64,000 nt of DNA, from contig NMRA01000160.1 of NCBI GenBank assembly GCA_002633005.1, positions 524,065 to 588,064 of the forward strand, written 5' to 3'. Positions within the stretch are counted from its first letter, which is position 1. Every line of letters starts with the position of its first letter. The notes beneath the pieces are model-generated. The model saw only the letters and a list, made by a program, of their open reading frames with translations, ran no database searches and was not told where the DNA came from. Below are positions 57,301 through 63,205 of this stretch, one piece after another. The translations under genes were made by a program, and so were the position numbers. Source of the DNA: Phoronis australis (Eukaryota; Phoronida; Phoronidae).

Positions 57301-59723
57301 ACTATTGAGCATTGTGGGTACTGTCGTAACAATTACTCAAAAATCAACACTCCTACAGTATTTGAAAGTTGTGGTGCAGACTCTGACCAGAGTGATGTGT
57401 TATGGAAATCGCTCTGAGAGCCCATCTCAAACTAAGAGCGCTGCTCTCCGAGTCACAGCTATCGGGTATCTCCTAATAAAATATTATACTAGGGTGTGTC
57501 GAATGGGGGGGGGGGCAAAAATTGTGGCAACGCGGTTTATGAAAATTTGGCGACGGAGGACAAAATTTGTGACCTTGTAATGGGGGGATGCAGTTCGAAA
57601 TTTGTGGTCACCCGAGGATGGTTCAAAATAGCTCAAATTACCAGAACTCCTAGACTTGTAATTGGTTATGAGGGCCTCGACAAGCAGGTGTGCTTTTCGA
57701 AAAGTTATCAGAATGAACGTGCCTTGGGCCGTGATCATAGGTCTGAGTAAATTGCGCATGCCAAAAGCACGCGAAACCAGAAGAGAAATTCAAACCATTT
57801 TTAATACATGAGCATTTCGCCTAAAGCTATAAAAGTGTTGAAATACTTTTCAACTTTATTGAAAAACATTCTTGCAACTGAGATCAGTATTGAATTCTGT
57901 GGACGCAAGAATCTCGCGAAAGTATCTAGTGTGATCACGTGTTTCGATATCTCGCGAAATCTTGTGCGATATCTTTTGCATTTACGATGTTCTCGCATCT
58001 GTGGAACGCGCGCCAGTTCACTTTCTAATTATGTTTTTGAAACAACAATCAGATGATTGCGATGTGTAAGGTATTTTTGGCAACCATAAGTATGCTTTTG
58101 ACAATTAATTTAAAACACTCAGACTTGTTTTTTCTTGGTTAATTAATTACAACGTTTGCCTATGTGAGCCTCTCAGCAATGAGGAATGCCTTTAAATATC
58201 ATAAGCTATTCTTTAGCTGGCGGACATTAAACAAGTAAAAAAAACATCTCTAGGCATACTATTGATAAATTTCATAATTTCTAAAGCGTTGTTGGTATTT
58301 CAGTGATTAATATTTTGACTTTTGAACCACAAAAAATGTCAGAACTGTAAGATTTGTGCTCCAAATTCTATTACAGTTATTTGATACCAAGCTATTTCTG
58401 ATGCATCTGCCGTAAACCTCGCCGGAACCGTATTTGGCTGTTGCTGCGGTTAAGATCTCGGTCAGGGATTCAGACCAGCGGAGACGACTAGAAAATGGTC
58501 AGATCAACATAACAAAGACAGTTGACCTCACTTTAGTAACATCTAGTCATAACAGAATTCACAGTTTGATAAGATAACGCAACATTACGACTGGGCGGCA
58601 ACTTGCACGTATGGTTTGATGTTAAGTCCCGCATGACAATATTTTTCAGCCGAGTGGCCGTTATCCCGAAGTCAACAAATCCCTCATATTAAAAACAGAT
58701 GTCCGCAGCGTCCATTTTAATGTGTTGGCCATCAGCAACAAAACAGCCCCGTCGTCAGTGAGTTAGATCTCCATAATACATCCAGAAACACCTTCTAAGC
58801 AGAGAAATCCAAGATGGCGGATATTGTTCCACATTTTTTACATTCCTGGCTACTTCCAAACAAGTTCGGCTGCAGTGGCACGAAAGCTAGAAAGCGTTTT
58901 GAGCTAAACAAACGGTTAGGTCGAGCAAAGCTTTCCATTATGCACGAGTTACGGTACATAAGCCAAGCAGGCAACAGATTTTAGACTTCGACATAAGAGA
59001 GGGTCAAAATGACAAAATAAATATATGACAGTTGACAGTGTCCGCTGATTGCTATAACTATGAAGCATCTGAATAGCTAAACAATGAGCCTATATTTCAT
59101 AAATAAAACACAATTAATTTTATAGACAACAAAATATGTAATCAATAATTATGCGTTATCACTATGAGTTAAGTAGTTGTTAAACGATTCAAACCAAGTT
59201 ACAGATAAGGCGTCAGTAAGGTCTTGTATTACATCCTAGGTCTGGTGTCATGACCTTGTTTTGTCTATTTGATACGGTTATCACTCATTAATTATGAGAG
59301 CGACATTACTGAATAAGGTGTGACCGCTTTTCAGAGGTTCAATGTCGGTCTGTGTTCTGGAAACGGGTGTTCGGATGGCGTAAAATCATTAACACAGACA
59401 TTTTTGAAAAACATGTTGGTACAACAATCGCGATTTGACGCCGGCCCAGGAAAAATGTCGTGGATACCATGTTACGGACAGTACTTTAGAATTTTAGGCC
59501 TGCACTGATGATAATACTTGTAATAATATCAAAACTAAAATGTGATTTTTGTCGTTTTTTACATAGCCACCTAGGCCAGTTTTACCTTTTGTAAGTTTTC
59601 TTGACTATCTCGAAGTTGTTGCTCCAGCTGCTCAGCTTTGTCCAATGCGGCGTCTTTGTCAGATTTCATCGCCTGCATCTTCTTCTTGATGGCGTCCATC
59701 GTGTTTGTTGCTGGTGCTGCCAT
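18331..59723 (-). CDS. TPM: tropomyosin gene, whole locus (alternatively spliced)
   Basis: Tropomyosin is a parallel two-chain coiled coil that polymerises head to tail along actin filaments and controls access of myosin and other actin-binding proteins. Order on the minus strand: exon 1a (59,586-59,723), exon 2 (53,742-53,867), lysine-rich exon (50,384-51,013, membership uncertain), exon 1b (47,891-48,028), exon 3 (38,315-38,448), exons 4A-4D (35,859-36,998), exon 5 (33,403-33,473), exons 6A-6C (27,937-30,572), exon 7 (24,590-24,652), exon 8 (23,493-23,562) and exons 9A-9C (19,407-21,883). Exon lengths and splice phases match vertebrate TPM genes throughout. The long product is 284 residues from the canonical MDAIKKK start (292 with the upstream Met); the form starting at exon 1b is 250 residues. 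Four copies of exon 4, three of exon 6 and three of exon 9 are alternatives at each site. The sequence is divergent, but the heptad pattern has no breaks. Confidence 0.93.
18337..19406 (-). other. probable tropomyosin 3' UTR
   Basis: Sequence between the exon 9C stop and the AATAAA at 18,331, expected to be 3' UTR. It includes a GT-rich run near 18,804-18,817 and, on the opposite strand, the short GC-richer ORF at 18,981. No further tropomyosin exon was found in it. Confidence 0.45.
18981..19190 (+). CDS. possible small antisense ORF, 69 residues
   Basis: An ATG frame of 69 codons starting [20 protein letters not shown] and containing [18 protein letters not shown]. It is clearly richer in G and C than its surroundings and its amino-acid composition is protein-like, which is why I list it. 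It lies opposite the tropomyosin 3' UTR and I see no promoter, partner exon or poly(A) signal for it. It could be a small antisense gene, an exon, or an insertion of a coding fragment. Family not recognised. Confidence 0.2.
   Translation: MPKKNPSPSPRKQAARGELGVSDEFLTNHSTAAAFTQTADGLQVNVTNDEGYTFEMLQLSPSKAVPLFC
19407..19489 (-). CDS. TPM: tropomyosin exon 9C (terminal, with stop)
   Basis: After the acceptor cattgtag| the exon reads (G)[18 protein letters not shown]... and ends LVAM-stop: 27 residues, 83 nt including the stop, as in the vertebrate final exon. Of the three final exons it is closest to the usual tropomyosin end, with Tyr in the ERYK position, STELD and a Met last residue. The C-terminus forms the overlap joint with the next molecule and the troponin T contact, so the choice of exon 9 should change cable stiffness and partner binding. 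Confidence 0.9.
20314..20396 (-). CDS. TPM: tropomyosin exon 9B (terminal, with stop)
   Basis: The acceptor ggcttttgcag| leads into (A)[19 protein letters not shown] and the end RELGDM-stop: again 27 residues and 83 nt, in the same splice phase as 9A and 9C. It contains one Cys near the C-terminus (DMCREL), which the other two lack, so cross-linking or redox sensitivity at the overlap joint is possible. I saw no separate poly(A) signal directly behind it. Confidence 0.9.
20858..20879. repeat. (CTA)n microsatellite
   Basis: A short run of cta/tac triplets with one interruption (tactacttctac), within the interval between exons 9A and 9B. Confidence 0.8.
21801..21883 (-). CDS. TPM: tropomyosin exon 9A (terminal, with stop)
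   Basis: The acceptor gatttcag| is followed by (D)[18 protein letters not shown] and the end LGELNDV-stop: 27 residues, 83 nt with the stop. It has the same length and entry phase as 9B and 9C, so the three are alternative ends. It is the first final exon met after exon 8. Its last residue is Val and it has no Cys. Confidence 0.9.
21900..23492 (-). other. intron between exons 8 and 9A, with SINE-like fragments
   Basis: No exon recognised. Two tRNA B-box-like motifs (ggttcgagtc near 22,884 and gagttcaagtc near 23,043) and an A-box-like stretch near 22,528 suggest decayed tRNA-derived SINEs. None is complete enough to annotate separately. Confidence 0.35.
23493..23562 (-). CDS. TPM: tropomyosin exon 8
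   Basis: The acceptor tttgtttcag| opens [19 protein letters not shown] and the exon closes at DRLEG, with a split Gly/Asp/Ala codon and donor GTACTG. It is 70 nt, the vertebrate exon 8 length, and keeps the AE.RA...ER.......K...VD.LE pattern of the family. The first base of the next codon is G, giving Asp with 9A, Ala with 9B and Gly with 9C. Confidence 0.92.
24590..24652 (-). CDS. TPM: tropomyosin exon 7
   Basis: The acceptor gtttttccag| is followed by [19 protein letters not shown] and the end KE at donor GTAAGG. It is 63 nt, 21 codons, exactly three heptads, as in vertebrate exon 7 (the ...KED.YEE.I..L...LKE segment). Both boundaries are in phase 0. Confidence 0.92.
24653..27936 (-). other. 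intron between exons 6C and 7, with a sequencing gap
   Basis: No firm exon. A GC-richer minus-strand frame at 24,874-24,985 is discussed as a finding. The sequence is interrupted by the gap at 27,696-27,851. The rest is AT-rich intron with no recognised repeat. Confidence 0.4.
27696..27851. other. assembly gap of 156 N inside a poly-C tract
   Basis: A run of N bounded by C-rich sequence on both sides (ccctccccacccc before, ccccctccccccc after). The tract itself probably defeated sequencing. The gap is 86 bases downstream of exon 6C in transcription order. Confidence 0.98.
27937..28012 (-). CDS. TPM: tropomyosin exon 6C (alternative)
   Basis: The acceptor gtttacag| leads to [20 protein letters not shown] and the end ISEQE at donor GTATAC: 76 nt, the vertebrate exon 6 length. 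It shares 14 of 25 residues with exon 6B, including ELxDEL and VGNNMK. It starts with T, which completes the serine codon of exon 5. If spliced after another exon 6 it would begin TAA, a stop. Confidence 0.92.
28013..28588 (-). other. intron between exons 6B and 6C
   Basis: 576 bases with no recognised feature. Its size leaves room for normal splicing, so physical crowding does not prevent joining 6B to 6C. Confidence 0.5.
28589..28664 (-). CDS. TPM: tropomyosin exon 6B (alternative)
   Basis: The acceptor tttgtag| leads to [20 protein letters not shown] and the end VQNSQ at donor GTACAA: 76 nt. KCxELxxEL..V.NN.K.LE is the textbook exon 6 signature, with the Cys that in vertebrate tropomyosins sits at position 190, so this is the most conventional of the three copies. 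Joined after 6A it would begin with TAA. Confidence 0.93.
29069..29800. repeat. diverged direct repeat, two units about 440 bp apart
   Basis: The segment from about 29,069 (gatcctttaaacggtatggcag) and that from about 29,513 (gatcctttgagcggtacgacag) run in parallel through matching blocks: atgcaaaaataacaaaaatg, a gtggca/gtggtg step, gaaaatgg and accaaatttcat. Phrases like catcaggtggcac and actagggagcac recur at unit edges. It is probably an old internally repeated transposon. Confidence 0.6.
30497..30572 (-). CDS. TPM: tropomyosin exon 6A (alternative)
   Basis: The acceptor gactttgtag| leads to [20 protein letters not shown] and the end VQLDQ at donor GTAAGA: 76 nt in the same phase as 6B and 6C. 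It is the most divergent copy, with 7 of 25 residues shared with 6B, lacking the Cys and the NNxK step. Ala-Ala and Ala residues near the centre would make a locally narrower, more flexible coiled coil. Confidence 0.88.
31242..31500. mobile_element. short inverted-repeat element
   Basis: Left end gcgcacccagggggg and right end ctgggtgcgtgc are inverted repeats about 258 bp apart, each followed inward by a G- or C-rich tract. No coding capacity. It has the same general build as the 10,571 element but different ends. Confidence 0.5.
31662..32197. repeat. direct duplicate, copy 1 (likely haplotype)
   Basis: A 536-bp segment nearly identical to 32,199-32,756, separated from it by a single N. The two copies differ by a few substitutions and small indels, including about 20 extra bases in copy 2. 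The single-N join and near identity suggest two alleles of one intronic locus placed in tandem by the assembler. Confidence 0.85.
32199..32756. repeat. direct duplicate, copy 2 (likely haplotype)
   Basis: Second copy, 558 bp, beginning gtgcccttaatacaaagg immediately after the N at 32,198. It carries a short insertion (tttgaatcagtgaaaaacatg) that copy 1 lacks. It lies in the intron between tropomyosin exons 5 and 6A and contains no exon. Confidence 0.85.
33403..33473 (-). CDS. TPM: tropomyosin exon 5
   Basis: The acceptor ttaacag| opens [20 protein letters not shown] and the exon ends AAE plus two bases at donor GTAAGT: 71 nt, the vertebrate length. ARKLxIxExDLERxExR is the best conserved block of tropomyosin and makes this the anchor for identifying the gene. 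The split last codon is Ser with every exon 6 copy (TC plus T or A). Confidence 0.97.
34215..34300 (-). repeat. degenerate tRNA-like (SINE) fragment
   Basis: On the minus strand, gcgttggcaaagcc followed about 35 bases later by agatttgaatct resembles a decayed A box and B box. Stems are not intact. Weak support. Confidence 0.25.
34971..35014. repeat. 22-bp perfect tandem duplication
   Basis: The 22 bases beginning gcaacttttcagctactttt occur twice without a gap, at 34,971-34,992 and 34,993-35,014. Recent slippage or duplication inside an intron. Confidence 0.9.
35859..35976 (-). CDS. TPM: tropomyosin exon 4D (alternative)
   Basis: The acceptor gcacgtttag| opens [20 protein letters not shown] and the exon ends DTETKFDE at donor GTCTGT: 118 nt, the vertebrate exon 4 length. 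It shares 30 of 39 residues with 4C, so the two arose by a recent tandem duplication. The donor is weak (GTCTGT), which suggests use only with help from a splicing factor. Joined after another exon 4 it would read AAA TAG. Confidence 0.93.
36111..36228 (-). CDS. TPM: tropomyosin exon 4C (alternative)
   Basis: The acceptor ccccctttag| opens [20 protein letters not shown] and the exon ends DTETKFDE at donor GTGTGG: 118 nt. It is a close sister of 4D. A Gly stands in a coiled-coil position (IAGLE; 4D has ILGLE), unusual for this stretch and expected to loosen the helix. The donor is also weak. Joined after another exon 4 it would read AAA TAG. Confidence 0.93.
36577..36694 (-). CDS. TPM: tropomyosin exon 4B (alternative)
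   Basis: The acceptor gctccacag| opens [20 protein letters not shown] and the exon ends [10 protein letters not shown] at donor GTGAAG: 118 nt. It is the copy nearest the general tropomyosin pattern ([39 protein letters not shown]), so probably the ancestral one. It has a Cys not found in the others. Read out of phase after 4A it meets a TGA at its thirteenth codon. Confidence 0.95.
36881..36998 (-). CDS. TPM: tropomyosin exon 4A (alternative)
   Basis: The acceptor catggcatcag| opens [20 protein letters not shown] and the exon ends TEAERKFDE at donor GTAGGT: 118 nt. It shares 21 of 39 residues with 4B. It is the first exon 4 copy met after exon 3 and is separated from 4B by an intron of 186 bases. 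Confidence 0.94.
36999..38314 (-). other. intron between exon 3 and exon 4A
   Basis: About 1.3 kb of AT-rich sequence. No exon-like segment or repeat recognised. Confidence 0.5.
38315..38448 (-). CDS. TPM: tropomyosin exon 3
   Basis: The acceptor tttctacag| opens [20 protein letters not shown] and the exon closes QAADESER at donor GTGAGT: 134 nt, the vertebrate length. EVxSLNxxxxLLxxxxxxxEERL and the AADESER end are family hallmarks. It begins in phase 0 and so can accept exon 2, exon 1b or the lysine-rich exon at 50,384. Confidence 0.96.
43163..43470. repeat. direct duplicate, copy 1 (likely haplotype)
   Basis: 308 bp starting tttccagaggtgatcaac, nearly identical to 43,629-43,938. It is followed by 157 bases absent after copy 2 and then a single N. 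Best explained as two alleles assembled in tandem, one carrying an insertion. Confidence 0.85.
43471..43627. mobile_element. insertion present in one haplotype only, truncated by a gap
   Basis: It begins aggccttttgcgagtttat exactly where the two allele copies diverge and runs to the N at 43,628. It contains gagattatgtgag and tgacgtcacgggaag. The right end is lost, so neither inverted repeats nor a target-site duplication can be checked. Confidence 0.5.
43629..43938. repeat. direct duplicate, copy 2 (likely haplotype)
   Basis: Second allele-like copy, 310 bp, which continues without interruption into cactcaattaacattttt. Differences from copy 1 are single substitutions and a 2-base indel near tatgacatatcattt. 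Confidence 0.85.
47891..48028 (-). CDS. TPM: tropomyosin exon 1b (alternative first exon)
   Basis: An ATG in good context (A at -3, G at +4) opens [20 protein letters not shown] and the exon ends LREEKEA at donor GTGAGT: 46 codons, phase 0. [19 protein letters not shown] is the pattern of vertebrate exon 1b, the start of short, non-muscle tropomyosins from an internal promoter. It feeds exon 3 directly, giving a 250-residue protein. Unusual is a run of three Cys (CCC) near the end. The promoter must lie just above 48,030; no TATA box is evident. Confidence 0.88.
48029..50383 (-). other. interval upstream of exon 1b, promoter expected
   Basis: The internal promoter of the short tropomyosin should be here. 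No TATA box was recognised. The plus-strand open frame at 49,852-50,259 begins with TTG rather than ATG and was rejected. No other feature was seen. Confidence 0.4.
50384..51013 (-). CDS. lysine-rich first exon, nested in tropomyosin gene
   Basis: From ATG ([20 protein letters not shown]) 210 codons run to a donor AGG|GTACGT in phase 0. Residues about 75-110 are a dense Lys/Glu stretch including eight consecutive lysines, likely a nuclear or RNA/actin-binding basic region. An acidic-serine part follows ([18 protein letters not shown]), then a hydrophobic, more ordered end ([18 protein letters not shown], then [16 protein letters not shown]). No known domain is recognised. It lies on the tropomyosin strand between exons 2 and 1b. 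Two readings: the first exon of an unrelated nested gene whose other exons I did not find, or an alternative start of tropomyosin, because its phase fits exon 3 and would give a 414-residue protein. Drosophila Tm1-I/C is a known precedent for a long non-tropomyosin N-terminus. Confidence 0.55.
51014..51924. other. possible divergent promoter region
   Basis: About 0.9 kb between the start of the minus-strand lysine-rich exon and the possible plus-strand exon pair at 51,925-52,246. It could serve as a shared divergent promoter if both are real. No core promoter motif was recognised. Confidence 0.25.
52122..52246 (+). CDS. possible 5' exon of an antisense gene
   Basis: A plus-strand acceptor (ttttcaaggcag|tggaccc) is followed 13 bases on by ATG and [20 protein letters not shown], and 112 coding bases reach a donor TTAG|GTGAGA. 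A matching upstream donor (TATCCG|GTAAGT at 51,981) suggests a non-coding first exon. Without the second splice the frame stays open to a stop at 52,380, giving 81 residues. The peptide ([20 protein letters not shown]) looks protein-like, but I do not recognise it. It would lie antisense within a tropomyosin intron. Confidence 0.3.
53016..53060. mobile_element. inverted-repeat element collapsed around an N
   Basis: The left end cagtggcggatttagagggg and the right end ctggatccgcccctg of the 10,571 element sit next to each other with only the N at 53,045 between them. The interior was evidently lost in assembly, so the true element is longer than the 45 bases shown. Confidence 0.75.
53742..53867 (-). 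CDS. TPM: tropomyosin exon 2
   Basis: The acceptor catttattgtag| opens [20 protein letters not shown] and the exon ends [11 protein letters not shown] at donor GTAAGT: 126 nt, exactly the vertebrate exon 2 length, phase 0 at both ends. It continues the heptads of exon 1a into exon 3 and is used only in long forms. Its sequence is rather divergent, but LQKxIxTxExELDxxQExL is typical. No second exon 2 copy was found. Confidence 0.92.
54734..55160. repeat. diverged direct repeat pair
   Basis: gccatctttgtaaacaagtg with tttcatgtttttgggg near 54,734-54,780 is matched by accatctttgataaacattg with tccatgttttgggg near 55,106-55,148, in the same order and orientation. Probably two fragments of one old repeat. 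A TTTTG run follows at about 55,162-55,190. Confidence 0.5.
55279..55704. mobile_element. element with about 36-bp terminal inverted repeats
   Basis: The left end gccggttgcatgaaacagtc, continuing to aaacagggactca, is the inverted copy of the right end, which reads inward as gccgggttgcatgaaacagt, then cacaaatagggactca. The interior of about 350 bp has a third copy of the catgcaacc motif near 55,483 and no transposase. MITE-like, in tropomyosin intron 1. Confidence 0.75.
56490..56886. mobile_element. element with about 40-bp terminal inverted repeats
   Basis: The left end cccggtctctaatctttgta with tactcgaaacgaactcgaa is mirrored on the right by cccggtctccaatcttttta with ctcgaagtggaactcgaaa on the other strand. 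The interior has further ctcgaa/ttcgag motifs, including aactcgaaatttcgagtt. It is 397 bp and non-coding, and abuts another repeat at 56,896. Confidence 0.8.
56896..57001 (+). repeat. dispersed repeat family, copy 1
   Basis: It runs from cttgcgagaaaagcaa through cacgtgatcacactagcttc to gtgtctacgac. The same order of blocks occurs on the opposite strand at 61,322-61,436, with clear but imperfect matching. Confidence 0.7.
57901..57996 (-). repeat. dispersed repeat family, copy 3 (diverged)
   Basis: On the minus strand it has the same blocks as the copies at 56,896 and 61,322: tgcgagaac, tcgcgagatatcg, cacgtgatcacactag and ctcgcgag. It is the most diverged of the three. Confidence 0.5.
58057..59585 (-). 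other. 5' part of tropomyosin intron 1
   Basis: About 1.5 kb next to exon 1a with no recognised exon or repeat. Muscle enhancers often lie in this first intron in other animals, but no specific motif cluster is claimed here. Confidence 0.4.
59586..59723 (-). CDS. TPM: tropomyosin exon 1a (first coding exon, long forms)
   Basis: Two in-frame starts: an upstream ATG (59,723) in strong context gives MAAPATNT before the canonical [20 protein letters not shown]. From the second Met to the donor (LQK|GTAAAA) there are exactly 38 codons, the vertebrate exon 1a length. [11 protein letters not shown] and ALDxAEQ are diagnostic. In other tropomyosins the acetylated Met of MDAIKKK forms the head-to-tail overlap, so the 8-residue extension, if translated, would alter polymerisation. 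The promoter lies upstream; no TATA box was recognised. Confidence 0.95.
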
Positions 59724-62630
59724 TTTTGACTGAAATCACACTGGAGGGGTACGAGATACTGGAAGAGAACACGGGCCGAACTGAGCAGAGCACAACGCAC
59801 GAAAATGTACTGTGCGAATGACGAAAAAGTGAGCGAGTGGCTGTGAGCGACTAGAGTAAGACGATGCCCTCAAAAGATGACAGACAACGGAAGCTAACCC
59901 CACAAACCTTCAATTGGTAGTCGAAATACACTAGCATTCGAAACGTCACGCTAGCCACGGATTGGGTTACTACCATACATGGCGAACAAACAGTTTCAGC
60001 ATGGGGGAGCGTTTGGCTGGAAGATGCCATTATGTTCAAGAGGTTGCCAAGGAACTGGTGCTCGGCACGGATTGAAGGAATATGGGAGGGACCAGTAAGT
60101 TTGATTACGATACCGTAACGTAAGAGGCGTACACCGCAGTTATAGCTGATGTGCAGTTGGGGTTCAAATCATCTCGTTCAACGTTATAGCTCAGTGCGTA
60201 GCACGGGAAAATACCAAAGGTCATATACCTTTTTGGGACCTGGTGATATATTTAGAGAGGATGATAGGTGTCGAAGTGTTAGGTGGTCAAACACGACTTT
60301 TAACAAGTGGATCTATGTACATGACGTTTTGGATTATTTAAGGGAATGGAGTGTCTACAGGGCCTGTGTAGTAGTTCCAGTTGTAAATTAATTTCAAGAA
60401 ACCTGTAGCGGGCTACGCGGGAATTTTAATTTCGTACTTTCTGATTGGCCCCCTCCCCCTTACGACATCGTATGGAGCGCCTATACTGCAATATTTCGTG
60501 ACAACACGGTGCGGTTACTGCTTGAAGCAAAGTGTGCGGGATACCTGATGTTCGCCTGTTGCGTTTCACAGCATAGCATGCATATATTCGTATACGCGTA
60601 CTTGCACGCACGCTCACACACGCATACGCACACAGGAGCCTTCTTAATCTTCCAGAGACGAATTGTAACTTTTTGTGTACGTTTATGTGGGCAGTGATAC
60701 GGTGACTAGTTCCGCTGAACTCAAAAGTTGGTGATAAACCATCAGCATGCGTTTGCTTTATTATTCCAAACTTAATAAATCGTTTCAATTCATAATAGCT
60801 AACTGTATAACAACTACCAGTGTACCGTCATCAATCATAAATCTCACGACAGATGTCGCAAATCACGCCAATAAGCCTTTTGCACAGCTGACGCATGATT
60901 CCATATTATTCCATTCTACCACACAACATTGTGATGTCCAGTTTTGCCAGTTTTAAGACAATTTTTGTAATTGGTGCAGTGGTCAGGTTTAGACGTTTTG
61001 AACTGACTAGCAGTGTAATATAATAAACATGCTAACTTCACTGATGAGAGCGACTGCTGATTTCTATTATCTGTGTATTAAATATTCGTACAAAACACAT
61101 AATCTTTTTAAAATGCACCACTCAGCTATTATCGTCAACTGTAAACAGAACTAGCTATTTTCTGACGAAACAAGGTTCGTTTTTCAGTACTACATTAAAC
61201 CACATAAATCACCACTGAGTAAAAACACCTACTTGCCCGCATTTGGTATACTATTAATGAATACCACTACGTCACTGACTATTTAGGCCAACATATTCAC
61301 CTATGAAAGCCTTCTTACTGGGTAGAGTTTCGTAGACACAAGAAGTTTGCTAAGGAAGCTAAAGTGATCACGTGGTTCCCTTGTTATACGCAGCAATATC
61401 TCGCGAAGTTTTACAAGTTTTTGCTTTTCTCGCAAGAAACTAGCTTTACGGAACGCACACTTGGAGGCATATAGTGTTACAACGTATTAAAATACAGCTA
61501 TCAGGTGGATGGTGGTAATTATTAAATAAATTATAAAATGTAAGTTGAGATTGAATACAGGTTGCTTATGTGAGGTAAATAAACCCATGCATGTGTATGC
61601 ATAAAAACAAGAACATGGTAATGCGAAATTAACCCTTTTAGTCTTTGTGCGAGTTTTGAAATCCCCAAGTGAATGTGTTGTAAATTAAATAGGAAAAGGC
61701 GCGCTTTCGGCGAAAATTTTACCGGAAACGGCACCCGTCAGAGCGGCACGTCTTGCATACTTCTTCTATGGGAGTATTCCGCGGGTCTACTATTTCTACC
61801 GGGCATTTTACCTAATGTTCAAATTTGTTCGTTGCAAAAGCAAGAAAAATGATCAATTTTGATAACGGATACTACTGAGATATGCATTTATTAAAAGGCC
61901 ACATGTGTTCAAGTATTCGACATATAATGAAATACTGCACAGGTTGTATGTCACGAAAGAACATGCAGACCCTACTTGACCAGTACAAAAACAAACTTTC
62001 CCAGAGAAAGAGTGTTATTCCAAATAATAACCTTCTAAGTCCATGATGGCCTATGTTATAGACAACGTTTAATATACTTTTCAGCACAGTCCTCCAATAG
62101 ACATAACGTGACACAATTACACAACCGTTTTAAATAATCCGGTCGAAATAGCTGTAATACGAACTCAGACGTTCCTGTGTACGGATTTTATCAAAATATC
62201 ATAAGTACTGACAAAAATATCACATGCAAATACCAACAGTAGCTCGAATAGCGGAAGTTGCGGAAGAGTTACAGGCGATATTTTACATTGCAAAATTCTT
62301 AACGCAAATAGTGTACAATTCTAAAACAAAATGAGTCAGAAAAATTTACTTCGAGTAAGCGAGGATTTCTCAGACCTTTGGCACCTTGATCATTCTGGCT
62401 ATCGGCGACATGTACCTAGATGAGTTACGTGAAGCCCATGCAAAAGCGCTACCTTCCGTCAATATGATATAAAGCGGAAACAATATCTTTCCCTAAATGC
62501 AACTTTTGCTTTCTGCATCAGAATAAAGTTTCTGTAGCTACGAAACGCCATAAACATCAATAAAGTTTTTGTATTTTCCTACACCACTTCAAAATTGCCT
62601 CTGACGGAGACGGCTTTTCCATCAAGCTAT
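59724..62630. other. intergenic upstream of tropomyosin
   Basis: It should contain the main tropomyosin promoter just above 59,724. Other contents are a CA/GT-like run at about 60,604-60,632 (acacacgcatacgcacac) and the repeat at 61,322-61,436. Two plus-strand AATAAA motifs at about 62,522 and 62,560 have no gene in front of them. A minus-strand AATAAA near 61,884 could end the gene that starts off the right edge. Confidence 0.4.
61322..61436 (-). repeat. dispersed repeat family, copy 2
   Basis: On the minus strand it reads cttgcgagaaaagcaaaaac, then cgcgagatattgctgcgta, cacgtgatcactttagcttc and cttgtgtctacgaaactcta, the same order as the plus-strand copy at 56,896. Confidence 0.7.
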
Positions 62631-62768
62631 CTATTGGTCCTTCTCTTTGTGCCATAAACGGTCCATTTCCGGTACCCAGAACTTGTCTCCGTCAGCCTGC
62701 GGTATCATGTAGAACACTTGGTCCCTCTCATACACTTCAACGGCTGGGTTCAATTGCAGCTTGTTCCC
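62631..62768 (-). CDS. last exon of an unrecognised gene
   Basis: The acceptor catgtattccag| opens GNKLQLNPAVEVYERDQVFY in phase 0 and runs 45 codons through FWVPEMDRLWHKEKDQ to a stop. The composition is clearly that of a folded globular protein (alternating hydrophobic residues, Trp, charged end) and not of the surrounding DNA. I do not recognise the family. It fits directly in phase onto the exon that ends at 63,950. The gene begins beyond the right edge. A possible poly(A) signal lies near 61,884. Confidence 0.65.
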   Translation of the reverse strand, partial: GNKLQLNPAVEVYERDQVFYMIPQADGDKFWVPEMDRLWHKEKDQ

Positions 62769-63205
62769 CTGGAATACATGACGCGTATCAACTACTGGTA
62801 TCTCTTTCATGAAAAGCGACTTAAAAGACTTAAAAACAAATATTTGGTTTACGCTTCTACTACACAACTACTGAATAAAGGTTAAGTTAGGGGTCATCAG
62901 TGTATCCCAGTCTAGAAATAATTAATAGAAATTATTACAGTAACTAGTAGTTTTGTGTAAATTATCAGAGACTGCATTTTTGCTCAAGTGAGATTTAATT
63001 ATTTTTCTGAAATAGTTTTGTCAAGCGTAAGACCAAATATGCGTACCTGTCCCTTGTATTGGCCATCCATACATGATGTAAAGAACCTAATCCTAACGTA
63101 CTTGGACCACACCAAAGAAATTTTCACTGGATACCTTTTGTAACAAGTGCATTTGCAACGCCGGGAGAACAATCAATAAGTCGACCCAGATGATTGGATT
63201 ATGCA

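Noticed and set aside
63047-63134. Possible middle exon of the right-edge gene (YPVKISLVWSKYVRIRFF frame)
   Set aside because: It has a donor (GACAG|GTACGC), but neither candidate acceptor gives a phase that fits the frame of the exon ending at 63,950, while that exon and the last exon fit each other directly.
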